Below are positions 26,831-36,068 of a DNA stretch of 64,000 nucleotides, piece after piece. Location of the stretch: the NCBI RefSeq assembly GCF_042853465.1, contig NZ_AP031497.1:3720001-3784000 (forward strand), read 5' to 3'. The stretch is from Simiduia litorea. Its GTDB lineage: Bacteria; Pseudomonadota; Gammaproteobacteria; Pseudomonadales; Cellvibrionaceae. The first letter of the stretch is position 1; each line of letters starts with the position of its first letter. Under the pieces are notes generated by a model, which saw nothing but the letters and a program-made list of their open reading frames with translations, searched no databases and was not told the origin of the DNA. The position numbers and the translations under genes were made by a program.

Positions 26831-27220
26831 GTTTCTCTCCTCACTAGTCAGCCGTGCGTAAATAACGCGTAGATTGACGCTAGTATAGCCATCGGTAAAG
26901 ACGCTTTTTGCCTAATACGCCCTCCTAGAAACACATTTAAGACAATTTCAACCTAAATAACGCTAAAACCAGAACAATACCATCAAGTATTAGCGAATTG
27001 ACACCAGCTTTCCCCCGCACATTGCACTTTTTAAAAGAAAACGACTAGAAGCCGCCACGCTAACTACCCAACACAACGTCATTGCCCACCCCCACTCATT
27101 AGCAGCCTAATACCCTGCGGTACAGCCGATTTGTTATGGCCTTTAACCGCAGGTTTAGTAGATACTTGAGGCCTAACGCCGGTTCACTCGACGTTTAAAA
27201 CAGCAAAATGGAATTTAAGA
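26831..27220. other. Intergenic region between divergent hpd and SIMPL genes
   Basis: 390 bases containing both promoters by necessity. I found no open frame with a convincing ribosome site, no strong hairpin and no recognisable RNA. Confidence 0.6.
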
Positions 27221-28003
27221 ATGAACAAAATACGACTTAGCGTTTTACTCACCTTGGTATGTTTTGCCTTCACCTCGGCATTACAGGCGGCGCCGGAATT
27301 GAAGGGCAGCCCAGAAGAGCTCAAAGGCTTTCTACACCCCAGCAGCCAAACCTTATTTATCAGCGATAGCGCCGAAGAAACGGCCTACTCAGATCAAGCC
27401 ATCGTTAACTTGCTAGTTACCACGGAAGAAAAAACCCTTGGCAGCGCACTGGAAAAAAACGCTGCGTTGCGCAACAACATAAGAACCCAACTGACGGCAC
27501 AGGGCATTGCAGCCAACGACATCAAAAACTCCAAATTCTCTTCGTCACCAGAGTTTGGTTGGTTCGGCAAAGAGCCGAGCAGCTATAAAGTTGTAAATCG
27601 TATGTCGATTAAAATTGAGCAGGAAGCCTCACTACAAAACATTGCCAACATTTCCGACCAGTATAAGGAGGTGGTGCTATCCGGCACTCAATTTGAACAC
27701 TCGAAAAAAACAGACGTTAGCCAAAAGGTGAAAACCTTAGCACTGAAAAAAGTAATGGAAAAAAAGGCTTTTTACGAGTCCACACTGGGCATAAAACTCA
27801 CACCCCTGTCCTTTGACGAGTCTGTTTCGGATGGTTTACCAACCGAAGGGGCCAGCCAGCTTGAAGAAATTGTCGTCACGGGTGTTAGAGTCAAAAGCGA
27901 TAGCTACTCGTCGAGGCGACAGTACGAGCCAGTAAACCCCGCAAGCTCCTTTGATGAAATAAAATACACTGCGCGAATAAAAGTAGAATTCAGAGTCAAT
28001 TAA
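27221..28003 (+). CDS. Periplasmic SIMPL-domain (DUF541) protein with a TonB-box-like motif
   Basis: 260 residues with a signal peptide (LSVLLTLVCFAFTSALQAA). The rest follows the SIMPL/YggE pattern: SDQAIVNLLVTTEEKTLGSAL, NAALRNNIRTQLTAQGIAANDIKNSKF and a closing strand TARIKVEFRVN. SIMPL proteins are periplasmic or outer-membrane-associated and of uncertain role; E. coli YggE is linked to oxidative stress. Unusually, residues about 209-219 read QLEEIVVTGVR, the sequence that normally opens a TonB-dependent receptor, here in an insertion before the last strand. No receptor domain follows. Confidence 0.8.
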   Translation: MNKIRLSVLLTLVCFAFTSALQAAPELKGSPEELKGFLHPSSQTLFISDSAEETAYSDQAIVNLLVTTEEKTLGSALEKNAALRNNIRTQLTAQGIAANDIKNSKFSSSPEFGWFGKEPSSYKVVNRMSIKIEQEASLQNIANISDQYKEVVLSGTQFEHSKKTDVSQKVKTLALKKVMEKKAFYESTLGIKLTPLSFDESVSDGLPTEGASQLEEIVVTGVRVKSDSYSSRRQYEPVNPASSFDEIKYTARIKVEFRVN

Positions 28004-28016
28004 GCCTAAGGCCCTA

Positions 28017-28042
28017 AGCCTGCCAAACTTACTTGGCAGGCT
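28017..28042. terminator. Hairpin at the end of the epimerase gene
   Basis: AGCCTGCCAA and TTGGCAGGCT form a perfect 10-bp stem with a 6-base loop. It spans the epimerase stop codon (28029-28031), between convergent genes, without a T-tract. Possible weak terminator. Confidence 0.5.
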
Positions 28043-29060
28043 CGCCGATTGCTAAATTCAACGTGAGACGCCACAGCTTGGCATCATTTGGCGCCACCAT
28101 CACCGTTTCATCACCCGCTTTCATTTGCTCCGCCAAACTATCGGTATTGGAATTAGTGGGTTCGAAACCTAAATTGAAATAAGGTGTCTTTCCGGCACCA
28201 TGCCACGCATTATAATTAAGCCAGAGAGCCAGATGAGGTACTTCCTCGGGCAAAAAGGCGAAGGTTAATTTTTCGCCCGAATCAGGTCGCTCCAATCCCA
28301 CCTGAACCGGCTCGCCAGCGCGCTCAGCCTGCAGCTTGGCATCGGTGAAAATTTTCGCCGCAAAAGCGGGAACACCTTCACCTGGAACTTTCGACATATC
28401 ATAACCAAATTTGGTCACCGGCCATTCAAAACACTCATGACGAATGGTCGGCGCCACATCGCTGGACCAAGCCGTACGCATTTTTTGGCCAGCGGGTAGA
28501 TGCAGAGTCATGCCCGGCAAAATATTAATAATGGGGTGCATACACCAAAAAAACGGCATGGGGTGCGAAGACTTGTTATCAACTCGATACTCTAACTCGA
28601 GGTCGGCATCACCTGCGGGCAATCGCATCATGCGCTGAAACCGGTAGGGTAAGGCTTCACCCTGTACCTCTAAGTGCAATATCGCCGTGCCTTGCTCGTC
28701 TACAACCGCATTGATGAGCTGCCAAGACTGGGAGAATATTTCGCCGTGATCGGGCAGCAGCGATCCACCCCAAATACCGGCCGAGGTGGGCAGTCTGCAG
28801 GTATCGACCGTTGGCACACATTCATCAATCCCTCCCGTGTCATGAGCGCGCACGTAGTTATCGCCATAACAGGCCGGCCGATAGGGCAGCGCTTCATTGC
28901 GCCACAACCATTCTACGCCAGTCTGCCTAGACTGCAGGCTGATGATTTTCCCACCCAAGGAGGGAATCACTGTTACCGACATTCGGTCATTGGTTAATGT
29001 AAAGGCCGAAAAACCATCTACATGAATCAACTCTAGGGCCTGCTGTTTTTTATTTTTCAT
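28029..29060 (-). CDS. Aldose-1-epimerase-like protein
   Basis: 343 residues of the galactose-mutarotase beta-sandwich superfamily: VIPSLGGKIISLQSRQTGVEWLW at the N-terminus, HPMPFFWCMHPIINILPG in the middle, and ALWLNYNAWHG plus NLGFEPTNSNTD near the C-terminus. The histidines in CMHP and the glutamate in GFEPTN are candidate catalytic residues. This branch (DUF4432/aldose epimerase-like) is not the classical GalM, so the sugar is unknown. No signal peptide. It begins 6 bases after the M50 protease stop, so the two are co-translated. Confidence 0.82.
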   Translation of the reverse strand: MKNKKQQALELIHVDGFSAFTLTNDRMSVTVIPSLGGKIISLQSRQTGVEWLWRNEALPYRPACYGDNYVRAHDTGGIDECVPTVDTCRLPTSAGIWGGSLLPDHGEIFSQSWQLINAVVDEQGTAILHLEVQGEALPYRFQRMMRLPAGDADLELEYRVDNKSSHPMPFFWCMHPIINILPGMTLHLPAGQKMRTAWSSDVAPTIRHECFEWPVTKFGYDMSKVPGEGVPAFAAKIFTDAKLQAERAGEPVQVGLERPDSGEKLTFAFLPEEVPHLALWLNYNAWHGAGKTPYFNLGFEPTNSNTDSLAEQMKAGDETVMVAPNDAKLWRLTLNLAIGEPAK

Positions 29061-29066
29061 AGTGCA

Positions 29067-30185
29067 TTAACTCTGAAGTATTTTCAGGGGCAAGCTTAAA
29101 AGCTCATCACCAGATCCTGCAAAGAACCAAATAATCGACACAAAGCTCGCCACCGTAATAAGATACCAAACGGTAGCAAATGTTTGTCCATATCTATCCA
29201 AAGGCAGCAAATGACTTTGGTGTCGACCGCGCCACTCTGCGAATATTTCTAAACTGCCAACAATCAACAAAAAACCCAACAGGGCAAGGCCCAAGGTGTA
29301 GCTCAACCACACGCCTAACGCAGCTGCAAGCATGCATAAAACCAAGCCTACTTTACTGTTCATCGAAAAGGTAATGCTTTTTAAGATGTGGCCGCCATCG
29401 AGCGGCAGAATTGGTAACAAATTGAATAGATTTAACAGCGCGTTAAAAACCGCAAGGCCGGCAAAGAAAATATTATCGGTAAGCGCGAACAGGAGCAGGC
29501 AAAGCAACGACATGCCCAAGCCAAATATCGGTCCCATAATGGAAATGACGACATCCTGCCAACGGGTGTTAATTTTTCCATCGGTGACCGCTAAACCACC
29601 AAAAAATGGAATCAAATAAATGCCTTTGGTCGGCATATTAAAATAGCGCATTGCGCGAATATGACCGTACTCGTGCACCACAAGACAAGCGATCAAGGCA
29701 ATGGCAAACTGAAACGAAAAAAACCAAGAGTAAGCCGCTATACTTGCACCGGCCAACACAACCTTAATAATCTTGGCGCTTTTCAGTAATTTAAAACCCA
29801 ACAAGCCCAAGCCCACTAGGCTAAATTTCGGCTTTTGGTCTACAACTTGCTCCGGTACTTGCTGCTCAATATCTTTGCTAGTGCGTTGGCCAGTTGTATA
29901 TTCTTCACCATCCACCAAAATGCGGTAACTGAAGGCGAAGGGTTGCCAGCTAAGCTGTACATCTAACCGAACCTCAACTTCCTGTGGCAACTCCGTTTGC
30001 GGCTCTGAGCCCACGACTGGGCGCGCCTCGGTTAGCCGGAACTTGTGGCTACGCGCAATGGTGTCATCCGCAGAAGCGGCCAGCTCCGAAACCAAAACAC
30101 CGCCAAAAAACAGCTGTTGCCAACCCGCCATCGAGCCTTCCAAGCGCAATGATTGACCCAATACATCTATCCTAAGTAATTCCAC
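29067..30185 (-). CDS. M50 (site-2 protease) family membrane metalloprotease
   Basis: 372 residues. An N-terminal soluble region of about 120 residues is followed by several membrane helices. VVHEYGHIRAM holds the zinc motif H171-E172-xx-H175, and LPILPLDGGHILK supplies the third ligand (LDGG), the two hallmarks of site-2 proteases. It lacks the PDZ domain of RseP, so it belongs to the CBS/PDZ-less group that also includes SpoIVFB-like enzymes. Intramembrane proteolysis is likely but the substrate is unknown. It is coupled to the epimerase gene downstream (6-base gap). Confidence 0.87.
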   Translation of the reverse strand: MELLRIDVLGQSLRLEGSMAGWQQLFFGGVLVSELAASADDTIARSHKFRLTEARPVVGSEPQTELPQEVEVRLDVQLSWQPFAFSYRILVDGEEYTTGQRTSKDIEQQVPEQVVDQKPKFSLVGLGLLGFKLLKSAKIIKVVLAGASIAAYSWFFSFQFAIALIACLVVHEYGHIRAMRYFNMPTKGIYLIPFFGGLAVTDGKINTRWQDVVISIMGPIFGLGMSLLCLLLFALTDNIFFAGLAVFNALLNLFNLLPILPLDGGHILKSITFSMNSKVGLVLCMLAAALGVWLSYTLGLALLGFLLIVGSLEIFAEWRGRHQSHLLPLDRYGQTFATVWYLITVASFVSIIWFFAGSGDELLSLPLKILQS

Positions 30186-30734
30186 AACCGTCTCTATTCC
30201 GCAATCCCAACCAAGGCGCCAATTATGCCCGTACCCAGGTAGATAACCAAGACTTGTGCCTAACGGTGAAAATTTTGGTGGACAAGCCTATGCTCAACTC
30301 ATCGACGGCCACACAACAAATCCAACACGGGAGCCCCATTGGCTCGAAAAGATACGTTAAAGGTAATTAAAGATCACTTGAGCGGAAGGCAACAACAGCG
30401 AGCAAGAACTCAAACCCACAAACCAAACATCCTGCTCTGCGAAGCGGATACCGAGCAGCTGCTGGGGAGCAGCCAATTAATAAACAGATTTTTCGATGGA
30501 TTTGACATAACTAAATGACGGTTTCGTTAACTCAGTGTAGTTCCAACTTTAGTGTGGAAATTCACCGTTAAAATAACAGTTTAGGCCGTCAGATCGCATT
30601 CTATCCTCAACACGCCTTAAACATAACCAATGACGACCTCAAACCCCACATTCAACTGTTTGACCATGAAATCTAGCTAACAACCGAGAAAATATGGCAA
30701 AATTCGAAACACATCTAACGCTCGGAACCGGCAA
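30186..30734. other. Intergenic region, 549 bases, nothing recognised
   Basis: It lies between the divergent M50 protease and DUF4124 genes. A TTGACA at 30502-30507 has no convincing -10 at 16-18 bases. No ORF of note, no strong hairpin and no RNA family that I can name. Confidence 0.5.
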
Positions 30735-31190
30735 ATGAATATTAAGTTGCAGGGGCTATCCCTCTCAGTTTTGGCATTTTTCAGCCTTTATCATCTTGAT
30801 ACTAAGGCCGCTATTTACACCTGGGTTGATGCCAACGGTAAAACCCACTACAGCGACCAGCCTTTAGATAAGAAAGCCGCACGCGAAGTTGACATTGCGC
30901 CGACAAATATTATGGAGGGAGGCAAGGCAATAACCGAGAACGCCGCGCGCGCCAAAGCGCAAGCCGCAAGCGAGACAGAAAGTAGATCAAAAACGGCTAA
31001 AAAGAAATATGACCCCTGTAAAGATGACCTAGCCATGTACCGCGCTTTTACCGAGCAACAATTCTCAAGCAACGGCCGCCCAAAACGTTACTATTTAGAC
31101 AATCCAGATGGCAGTTCTATGACAGAAAAACAACAAACCGAGTTTATCAATAACTTAGGCGAAGATTTGAAGGAGAGGGGCTGCATCTAA
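30735..31190 (+). CDS. DUF4124 domain protein, secreted
   Basis: 151 residues with a signal peptide (LSVLAFFSLYHLDTKA) followed at once by AIYTWVDANGKTHYSDQPLDKKA, the DUF4124 signature, a small beta domain common in gammaproteobacterial envelope proteins. A charged middle (ETESRSKTAKKKYDPCKDDLAMYRAFTE) and a C-terminal Cys (ERGCI) may form a disulfide with the earlier one. Function unknown. It stands alone. Confidence 0.88.
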   Translation: MNIKLQGLSLSVLAFFSLYHLDTKAAIYTWVDANGKTHYSDQPLDKKAAREVDIAPTNIMEGGKAITENAARAKAQAASETESRSKTAKKKYDPCKDDLAMYRAFTEQQFSSNGRPKRYYLDNPDGSSMTEKQQTEFINNLGEDLKERGCI

Positions 31191-31303
31191 ACGTAGAGTA
31201 CTGGACTTTAAACTTGGATTAAAAAAAAGCTTTTTAAACTCTCGCCAACATTCTACATCAACACACCAAAGACTCTGGCAGATAGGATCACGAAAAACGA
31301 AAC

Positions 31304-31367
31304 AGCCTGAGCGTATCTGATTACAACGCACCCTCCCTAGATACCTTGTGTCAGATAAGCTCAGACT
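31304..31367. repeat. Inverted repeat downstream of the RND gene
   Basis: AGCCTGAGCGTATCTGA (31304-31320) pairs with TCAGATAAGCTCAGACT (31351-31367) at 15 of 17 positions around a 30-base loop. GTATCT (31313-31318) can alternatively pair with AGATAC in the loop. Possible 3' structure of the efflux transcript. Confidence 0.5.
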
Positions 31368-31421
31368 CTACAGTGACCTCAAACGTGAAAACATCCGTAG
31401 GCGAATGAACTATTGCTATGC

Positions 31422-34400
31422 TTAGCTCTCTACTTTTACTGTGACAGACTTTTCTGCACCGCCAGTCTCCAAACGCCGCAACAGCACATAGAATAAAGGC
31501 GTAAAAAACAAACCAAAAATAGTCACCCCAAGCATACCGGAGAATACCGCAATACCCATAACGCTACGCATTTCGGCGCCGGCGCCTGAGGAAAACACCA
31601 TCGGCACCACGCCCATGATAAATGCGAAGGAGGTCATCAAAATGGGTCGCAAACGCATGCGGCTAGCAGTAATTGCCGCTTCTAAGGTTGCCATACCACG
31701 CTGCTCAAGTTCCCGAGCAAACTCGACAATCAAAATAGCATTTTTACTCGCCAGCCCCGCAAGTACAAACAAGCTCACCTGGGTGAAAATATTATTGTCA
31801 CCACCAATCAGCCAAACGCCAAATAGCGCCGATAATATCGATAGCGGCACAATACTAATCACCACCAAAGGCAAGGCTAAACTTTCATATTGCGCTGCCA
31901 AAACAAGGAAAACCAAAAGTAGACACAAGGGCAGAATATAGACAGTTGTATTGCCGGCCAACACCTCTTGATAAGTTAATTCGGTCCACTCGAAAGCGAT
32001 GCCAGGCGGTAATGTTTGCTCTAGCACGCGGGTGATTGCATCTTGAGCCTGACCGCTCGAATAACCTGGCGCTGCATTGCCATTTAAATCCGCTGCAAGA
32101 TAGCCATTGTAATGCGCAGCACTTTCAGGCCCATAGCTTTCAAGCAGTTGCAACACTGCGCCCAATGGCACCATATCACCTTGTTGATTGCGCACCTTTA
32201 ACCGCAGCGCATCATCAGGCGCATCGCGGAATGGCGCATCGGCCTGCACGATAACCTGATAAGTTCTACCGAACTGATTGAAATCATTGACGTACAGAGA
32301 GCCTAGGTAAATTTGCAAACTGTCAAAAATTTCTTTGATATTCAAACCCAGCTGCTTCGCTTTGGTACGATCTACATCGGCATAAAGCTGGGGCACGTTT
32401 ATTTTGTAATTAGAATAAACAGCTGCCAACTCTGGCTGCTGCCACGCCAACTGCTGCGCTTTCTCCACTGCCTCCGCTAAGGCCTCATATCCAAGCCCGG
32501 CGCGATCTTCAATTTGCAATTTGAAACCACCGGTTGTCCCCAAGCCCATGACCGGTGGTGGCGGGAAAACGGCAATAAATGCCTCTTCAATACCCGCGTA
32601 TTTCATTTGCAGTTTGTGTGCAATTGCACCGGCAGAAAACTCTTCGCTACCACGTTCGGAAAAAGGCGCCAAAGGCAAAAACACAATGCCAGCGCTTGCG
32701 CTGCTGGTAAAGCCATTAATACTCAAACCTGGGAACTGCACCGCGTGATCGACACCCGGCTCAGCCAAGGCGATCCGACCCATTTCTTCGACTACCGCTT
32801 GGGTACGTGACAGCGTGGCACCATCGGGCAGTTGCGCAAAACCGATAAGATATTGTTTATCTTGCGCCGGTACAAAGCCTTTCGGGATAACCATAAACTC
32901 GCCCGCGGTGATCACTAGCAGTACAACATAGAAACCCAGCGCCAACGTTTTACGCCCTAGAATGCCACTGACACCACGCGCATATTGGTTAGAACTACGA
33001 CTGAAACTTTTATTAAACCACGCAAAAAATTTGCCAAATACTTTCTCCATACCCAGCGTTAGTTTGTCCTTAGGCGCATCGTGTGATTTAAGCAGTAAGG
33101 CGGCCAAGGCTGGGCTTAAGGTTAAGGAATTAATCGCAGAGATAACGGTGGAAATGGCAATCGTTAACGCGAACTGCTTATAGAATTGCCCGGTAAGACC
33201 ACTCACAAACGCGATAGGCACAAACACCGCCACCAAGGTGAGTGAGATCGCGATGATAGGCCCGCTCACCTCCTGCATGGCTTTGTAGGTTGCCAGCAAC
33301 GGCGCCAAGCCTTCTTCAATGTTGCGCTCGACATTTTCGACAACGACGATGGCATCGTCTACCACAATACCAATCGCCAACACCAAACCAAATAGAGACA
33401 AGGTGTTGATGGAAAAGCCAAACATCCACATCAGTGAAAAGGTACCAACAATGGAAACCGGTACTGCCAGCAGCGGTATAATGGACGCGCGCCAAGTTTG
33501 TAAAAACAGAATTACCACCAGCACCACCAGCGCCAATGCTTCCAGTAGTGTTTTTACAACAGCCTTGATAGATGATTGCACAAACACCGTGGGGTCGTAG
33601 ACAATGCGAAACTCTACATCTTGCGGAAAGTTTTCACTCAGTTCCGCCATTATTTGGCGCACACCATTAGAAATCTCAATAGCATTGGCACCGGGCGCCT
33701 GAAATATAGGAATGGCGACTGCGGGTTGGTTATCGAGCATGGAATTCAAACTATATTCCGCCGCGCTTAGCTCGATGCGAGCCACATCATCTAAACGCGT
33801 TACTTCGCCAGTACTGCCAGTGCGAATAATAATCTCGCCAAATTCCTCAGGGCTACTCAAGCGCCCCTTGGCGCTAATCGGTAGCTGCACATCAACAGGA
33901 CTAGCAAAGGGCGCGGCCCCAATCACACCGGCGGCTACTTGTAAATTTTGCTCTTGTATGGCGCTAACAACATCGCCGGCCGTTAAGCCGCGCTCGGCGA
34001 TTTTCTCAGGATTAAGCCAGATGCGCATGGCGTAGTCGCCAGAGCCAAATAAACGCACCATGCCAACGCCCTGCACTTTCGCCAAGGCATCCTTAATATT
34101 TACCAGCGCATAGTTGCGCAAGTACAAGGCATCGTACGTTTTTTCCGGCGATACTAAATGCACCACCATGGTCAAGTCGGGCGAACTCTTGGTCACCACC
34201 ACACCCGCTTGACGGGTCACATCTGGCAACCTTGGCAGCGCTTGAGAAACCCGATTTTGCACCATTTGCTGAGCCAAATCGGGATCCGTGCCAATTTTGA
34301 ACGTCACCGTTAAATTCAACCGGCCATCTGTGGTTGCCTGCGAAAACATGTACAACATATTTTCCACGCCACTTAACTGCTCTTCTAAAGGCGTGGCTAA

Positions 34401-34586
34401 GGTTTCTGCGATGACCTTCGGATTTGCCCCTGGGTAAGCAGTACTGACTACCACCGAAGGTGGAGCTACTTCCGGGTATTCTGATACCGGTAATTGAAAC
34501 ATGGCAATTAAACCGCCAATAAAAATCAGCAGTGAAATGACACCAGCGAAAATAGGTCGATCCACGAAAAAGCGAGAAATATTCAT
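31422..34586 (-). CDS. RND multidrug efflux transporter (HAE1 family)
   Basis: 1054 residues, full length for an AcrB/MexB-type pump: MNISRFFVDRPIFAGVISLL at the N-terminus, paired porter domains, and the membrane motif GIVVDDAIVVVENVERN that carries the proton-relay aspartates. GAGAEMRSVMGIAVFSGMLG is the conserved C-terminal TM segment. It should form an inner-membrane trimer driven by protons. The membrane fusion protein gene is 79 bases upstream on the same strand. No outer-membrane TolC-type gene accompanies it, so it presumably uses a shared one. The substrate cannot be deduced. Confidence 0.96.
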   Translation of the reverse strand: MNISRFFVDRPIFAGVISLLIFIGGLIAMFQLPVSEYPEVAPPSVVVSTAYPGANPKVIAETLATPLEEQLSGVENMLYMFSQATTDGRLNLTVTFKIGTDPDLAQQMVQNRVSQALPRLPDVTRQAGVVVTKSSPDLTMVVHLVSPEKTYDALYLRNYALVNIKDALAKVQGVGMVRLFGSGDYAMRIWLNPEKIAERGLTAGDVVSAIQEQNLQVAAGVIGAAPFASPVDVQLPISAKGRLSSPEEFGEIIIRTGSTGEVTRLDDVARIELSAAEYSLNSMLDNQPAVAIPIFQAPGANAIEISNGVRQIMAELSENFPQDVEFRIVYDPTVFVQSSIKAVVKTLLEALALVVLVVILFLQTWRASIIPLLAVPVSIVGTFSLMWMFGFSINTLSLFGLVLAIGIVVDDAIVVVENVERNIEEGLAPLLATYKAMQEVSGPIIAISLTLVAVFVPIAFVSGLTGQFYKQFALTIAISTVISAINSLTLSPALAALLLKSHDAPKDKLTLGMEKVFGKFFAWFNKSFSRSSNQYARGVSGILGRKTLALGFYVVLLVITAGEFMVIPKGFVPAQDKQYLIGFAQLPDGATLSRTQAVVEEMGRIALAEPGVDHAVQFPGLSINGFTSSASAGIVFLPLAPFSERGSEEFSAGAIAHKLQMKYAGIEEAFIAVFPPPPVMGLGTTGGFKLQIEDRAGLGYEALAEAVEKAQQLAWQQPELAAVYSNYKINVPQLYADVDRTKAKQLGLNIKEIFDSLQIYLGSLYVNDFNQFGRTYQVIVQADAPFRDAPDDALRLKVRNQQGDMVPLGAVLQLLESYGPESAAHYNGYLAADLNGNAAPGYSSGQAQDAITRVLEQTLPPGIAFEWTELTYQEVLAGNTTVYILPLCLLLVFLVLAAQYESLALPLVVISIVPLSILSALFGVWLIGGDNNIFTQVSLFVLAGLASKNAILIVEFARELEQRGMATLEAAITASRMRLRPILMTSFAFIMGVVPMVFSSGAGAEMRSVMGIAVFSGMLGVTIFGLFFTPLFYVLLRRLETGGAEKSVTVKVES

Positions 34587-34616
34587 AAACTATTAACCAT
34601 GACGAAACGCAGTAAC

Positions 34617-34643
34617 GCACCGCAAATAGAAAACTTGCGGTGC
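34617..34643 (-). repeat. Intra-operon hairpin between fusion protein and RND genes
   Basis: GCACCGCAA and TTGCGGTGC form a perfect 9-bp stem with a 9-base loop in the 79-base gap. It may tune the ratio of adaptor to pump. Confidence 0.6.
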
Positions 34644-34665
34644 ACTGGTGTGGCTTAGCGGTAAA

Positions 34666-35832
34666 TTACTTAGTGTGTGCGAGTGCTGGTTCAGCGGTAA
34701 CCTTTTGCGGCTGCACCGGCATACCCGGGCGCACGTGAGACAGGCCATTGACAATAACTTTTTCGCCCGCCTCAAGACCGGTGCTCACGACGCGCTGACC
34801 GCGTACATAATCGCCCAACACAACTTCGCGATACTGGGCGATATTTTGTGCATCAACCACCATCACAAATTTCTTGTTTTGGTTGGTACCTACGGCGCGC
34901 TCTGGCACCAACAGCGCCGGTACTTCTTGTGCGGCCCCTAAACGCAAGGTGGCAAACATGCCCGAGGTTAGAGCACCATCGGCATTGTCGAACAGTGCGC
35001 GTGCACGGATCGTGCCCGTGCGCGCATCCAACTGGTTATCAAACGAGGCAATATGACCGTGATAAACAACGCTGTCATCGGCCGCCAACGTCATCTCAAC
35101 CGGCATCTCCGACGCTGTCTTTACGTTGCGCACAAAACGCAGGTAACTCGACTCATCGACATTGAACTCGGCAAACAATTTGTCGTTAGCTACGATGGTC
35201 GCCAGAATCGGAGCACTGGCGCCGGCATCCACCAAATTGCCCCGCGTCAATTCGGCGCGACTGATTCGACCCGAAATAGGCGCCTTAATTTGTGCGTACT
35301 CGAGATTAAGTGCAGCTTGATCCAGCTCCGCCTGCGCCTGCAACACCGCAGCATCTGAAACCTGCTGATTAGATAGGGCCGTGTCGTACACACTTTGTGC
35401 GACTAATTTTTTCTCGATCAACTGACTTACGCGCGCCAATTCATCCCCTGCTAAGCGAGCGCGACTTTGTGCCGTGGTTAACTGCGCCTTGGCTTGCTGA
35501 ACCTGCGCTTGGTGCGGTCGCAAATCAATCACGAACAATGACTGCCCCTGCTTAACCAAATCACCTTCGGCAAACAGCACTTTCTCAATGCGGCCACTCA
35601 CCTGAGGCTTTATGTGAACACTTTGCACCGGCGCCAGACGGCCAGAATAGCTGACCCAAGCGCGCACGGCCTCGGGCTGTAGCTCCAACAATTCAACGTG
35701 GGGCGGTGGTGGCGCCATGGGTTGCTCAGCAACACTTGGCCCACTTAAATAGGCCAAGCCAAAGCCCGTGCCCAACAGACCTAGCACTAGCCCTCTGGGG
35801 GCGATTTTTCTCCACAATGCGCTTGCGCTCAT
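34666..35832 (-). CDS. RND membrane fusion protein (periplasmic adaptor)
   Basis: 388 residues from the ATG at 35832, which has GGAGAGG just upstream; the frame runs back to 35886 but that start would cover an operator. A membrane anchor (about 10-30) is followed by the lipoyl/hairpin segments VHIKPQVSGRIEKVLFAEGDLVKQGQ and the mirrored half YAQIKAPISGRISRAELTRGN, and a beta-barrel. This is the AcrA/MexA type adaptor connecting the RND pump to an outer-membrane channel. It has no lipobox. It is the first gene of the efflux operon, divergent from the TetR regulator. Confidence 0.95.
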   Translation of the reverse strand: MSASALWRKIAPRGLVLGLLGTGFGLAYLSGPSVAEQPMAPPPPHVELLELQPEAVRAWVSYSGRLAPVQSVHIKPQVSGRIEKVLFAEGDLVKQGQSLFVIDLRPHQAQVQQAKAQLTTAQSRARLAGDELARVSQLIEKKLVAQSVYDTALSNQQVSDAAVLQAQAELDQAALNLEYAQIKAPISGRISRAELTRGNLVDAGASAPILATIVANDKLFAEFNVDESSYLRFVRNVKTASEMPVEMTLAADDSVVYHGHIASFDNQLDARTGTIRARALFDNADGALTSGMFATLRLGAAQEVPALLVPERAVGTNQNKKFVMVVDAQNIAQYREVVLGDYVRGQRVVSTGLEAGEKVIVNGLSHVRPGMPVQPQKVTAEPALAHTK

Positions 35833-35887
35833 AACCTCTCCATGCACCACACGGGTGGGCTCAATATGACTGATGGCGGCAAGCATA

Positions 35888-35903
35888 CATACCGGTTGGT
35901 ATG
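35888..35903. promoter_or_regulatory. TetR operator, copy 1
   Basis: CATACC-GGTT-GGTATG, a palindrome with 6-bp perfect arms, 55 bases before the fusion protein ATG. Its 14-base core ACCGGTTGGTATGG (35891-35904) recurs exactly, inverted, near the TetR gene. Confidence 0.7.
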
Positions 35904-36022
35904 GCTGTCAACGGAAGCCGCGATAAAATGCCTAAGAAAACACAGCGCAAACAGAGGCTCTCGGGCTTAAAGCTTGCTTTACTGGGCTTCAGAAGGTAAT
36001 TTAGATCAGTCCGGAACTATAA

Positions 36023-36036
36023 CCATACCAACCGGT
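36023..36036. promoter_or_regulatory. TetR operator, copy 2
   Basis: CCATACCAACCGGT is the exact reverse complement of the core at 35891-35904 and sits 32 bases before the TetR ATG, fitting autoregulation as well as control of the efflux operon. Confidence 0.7.
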
Positions 36037-36068
36037 CTATTAAAAAGAGCATTGAAGAGCCATACGCC

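Noticed and set aside
30502..30530. Promoter from the TTGACA in the M50/DUF4124 gap
   Set aside because: No acceptable -10 hexamer at 16-18 bases.
34093..34620. 175-codon frame on the reverse strand
   Set aside because: It is an out-of-frame shadow of the RND gene, with no ribosome site or protein-like pattern.
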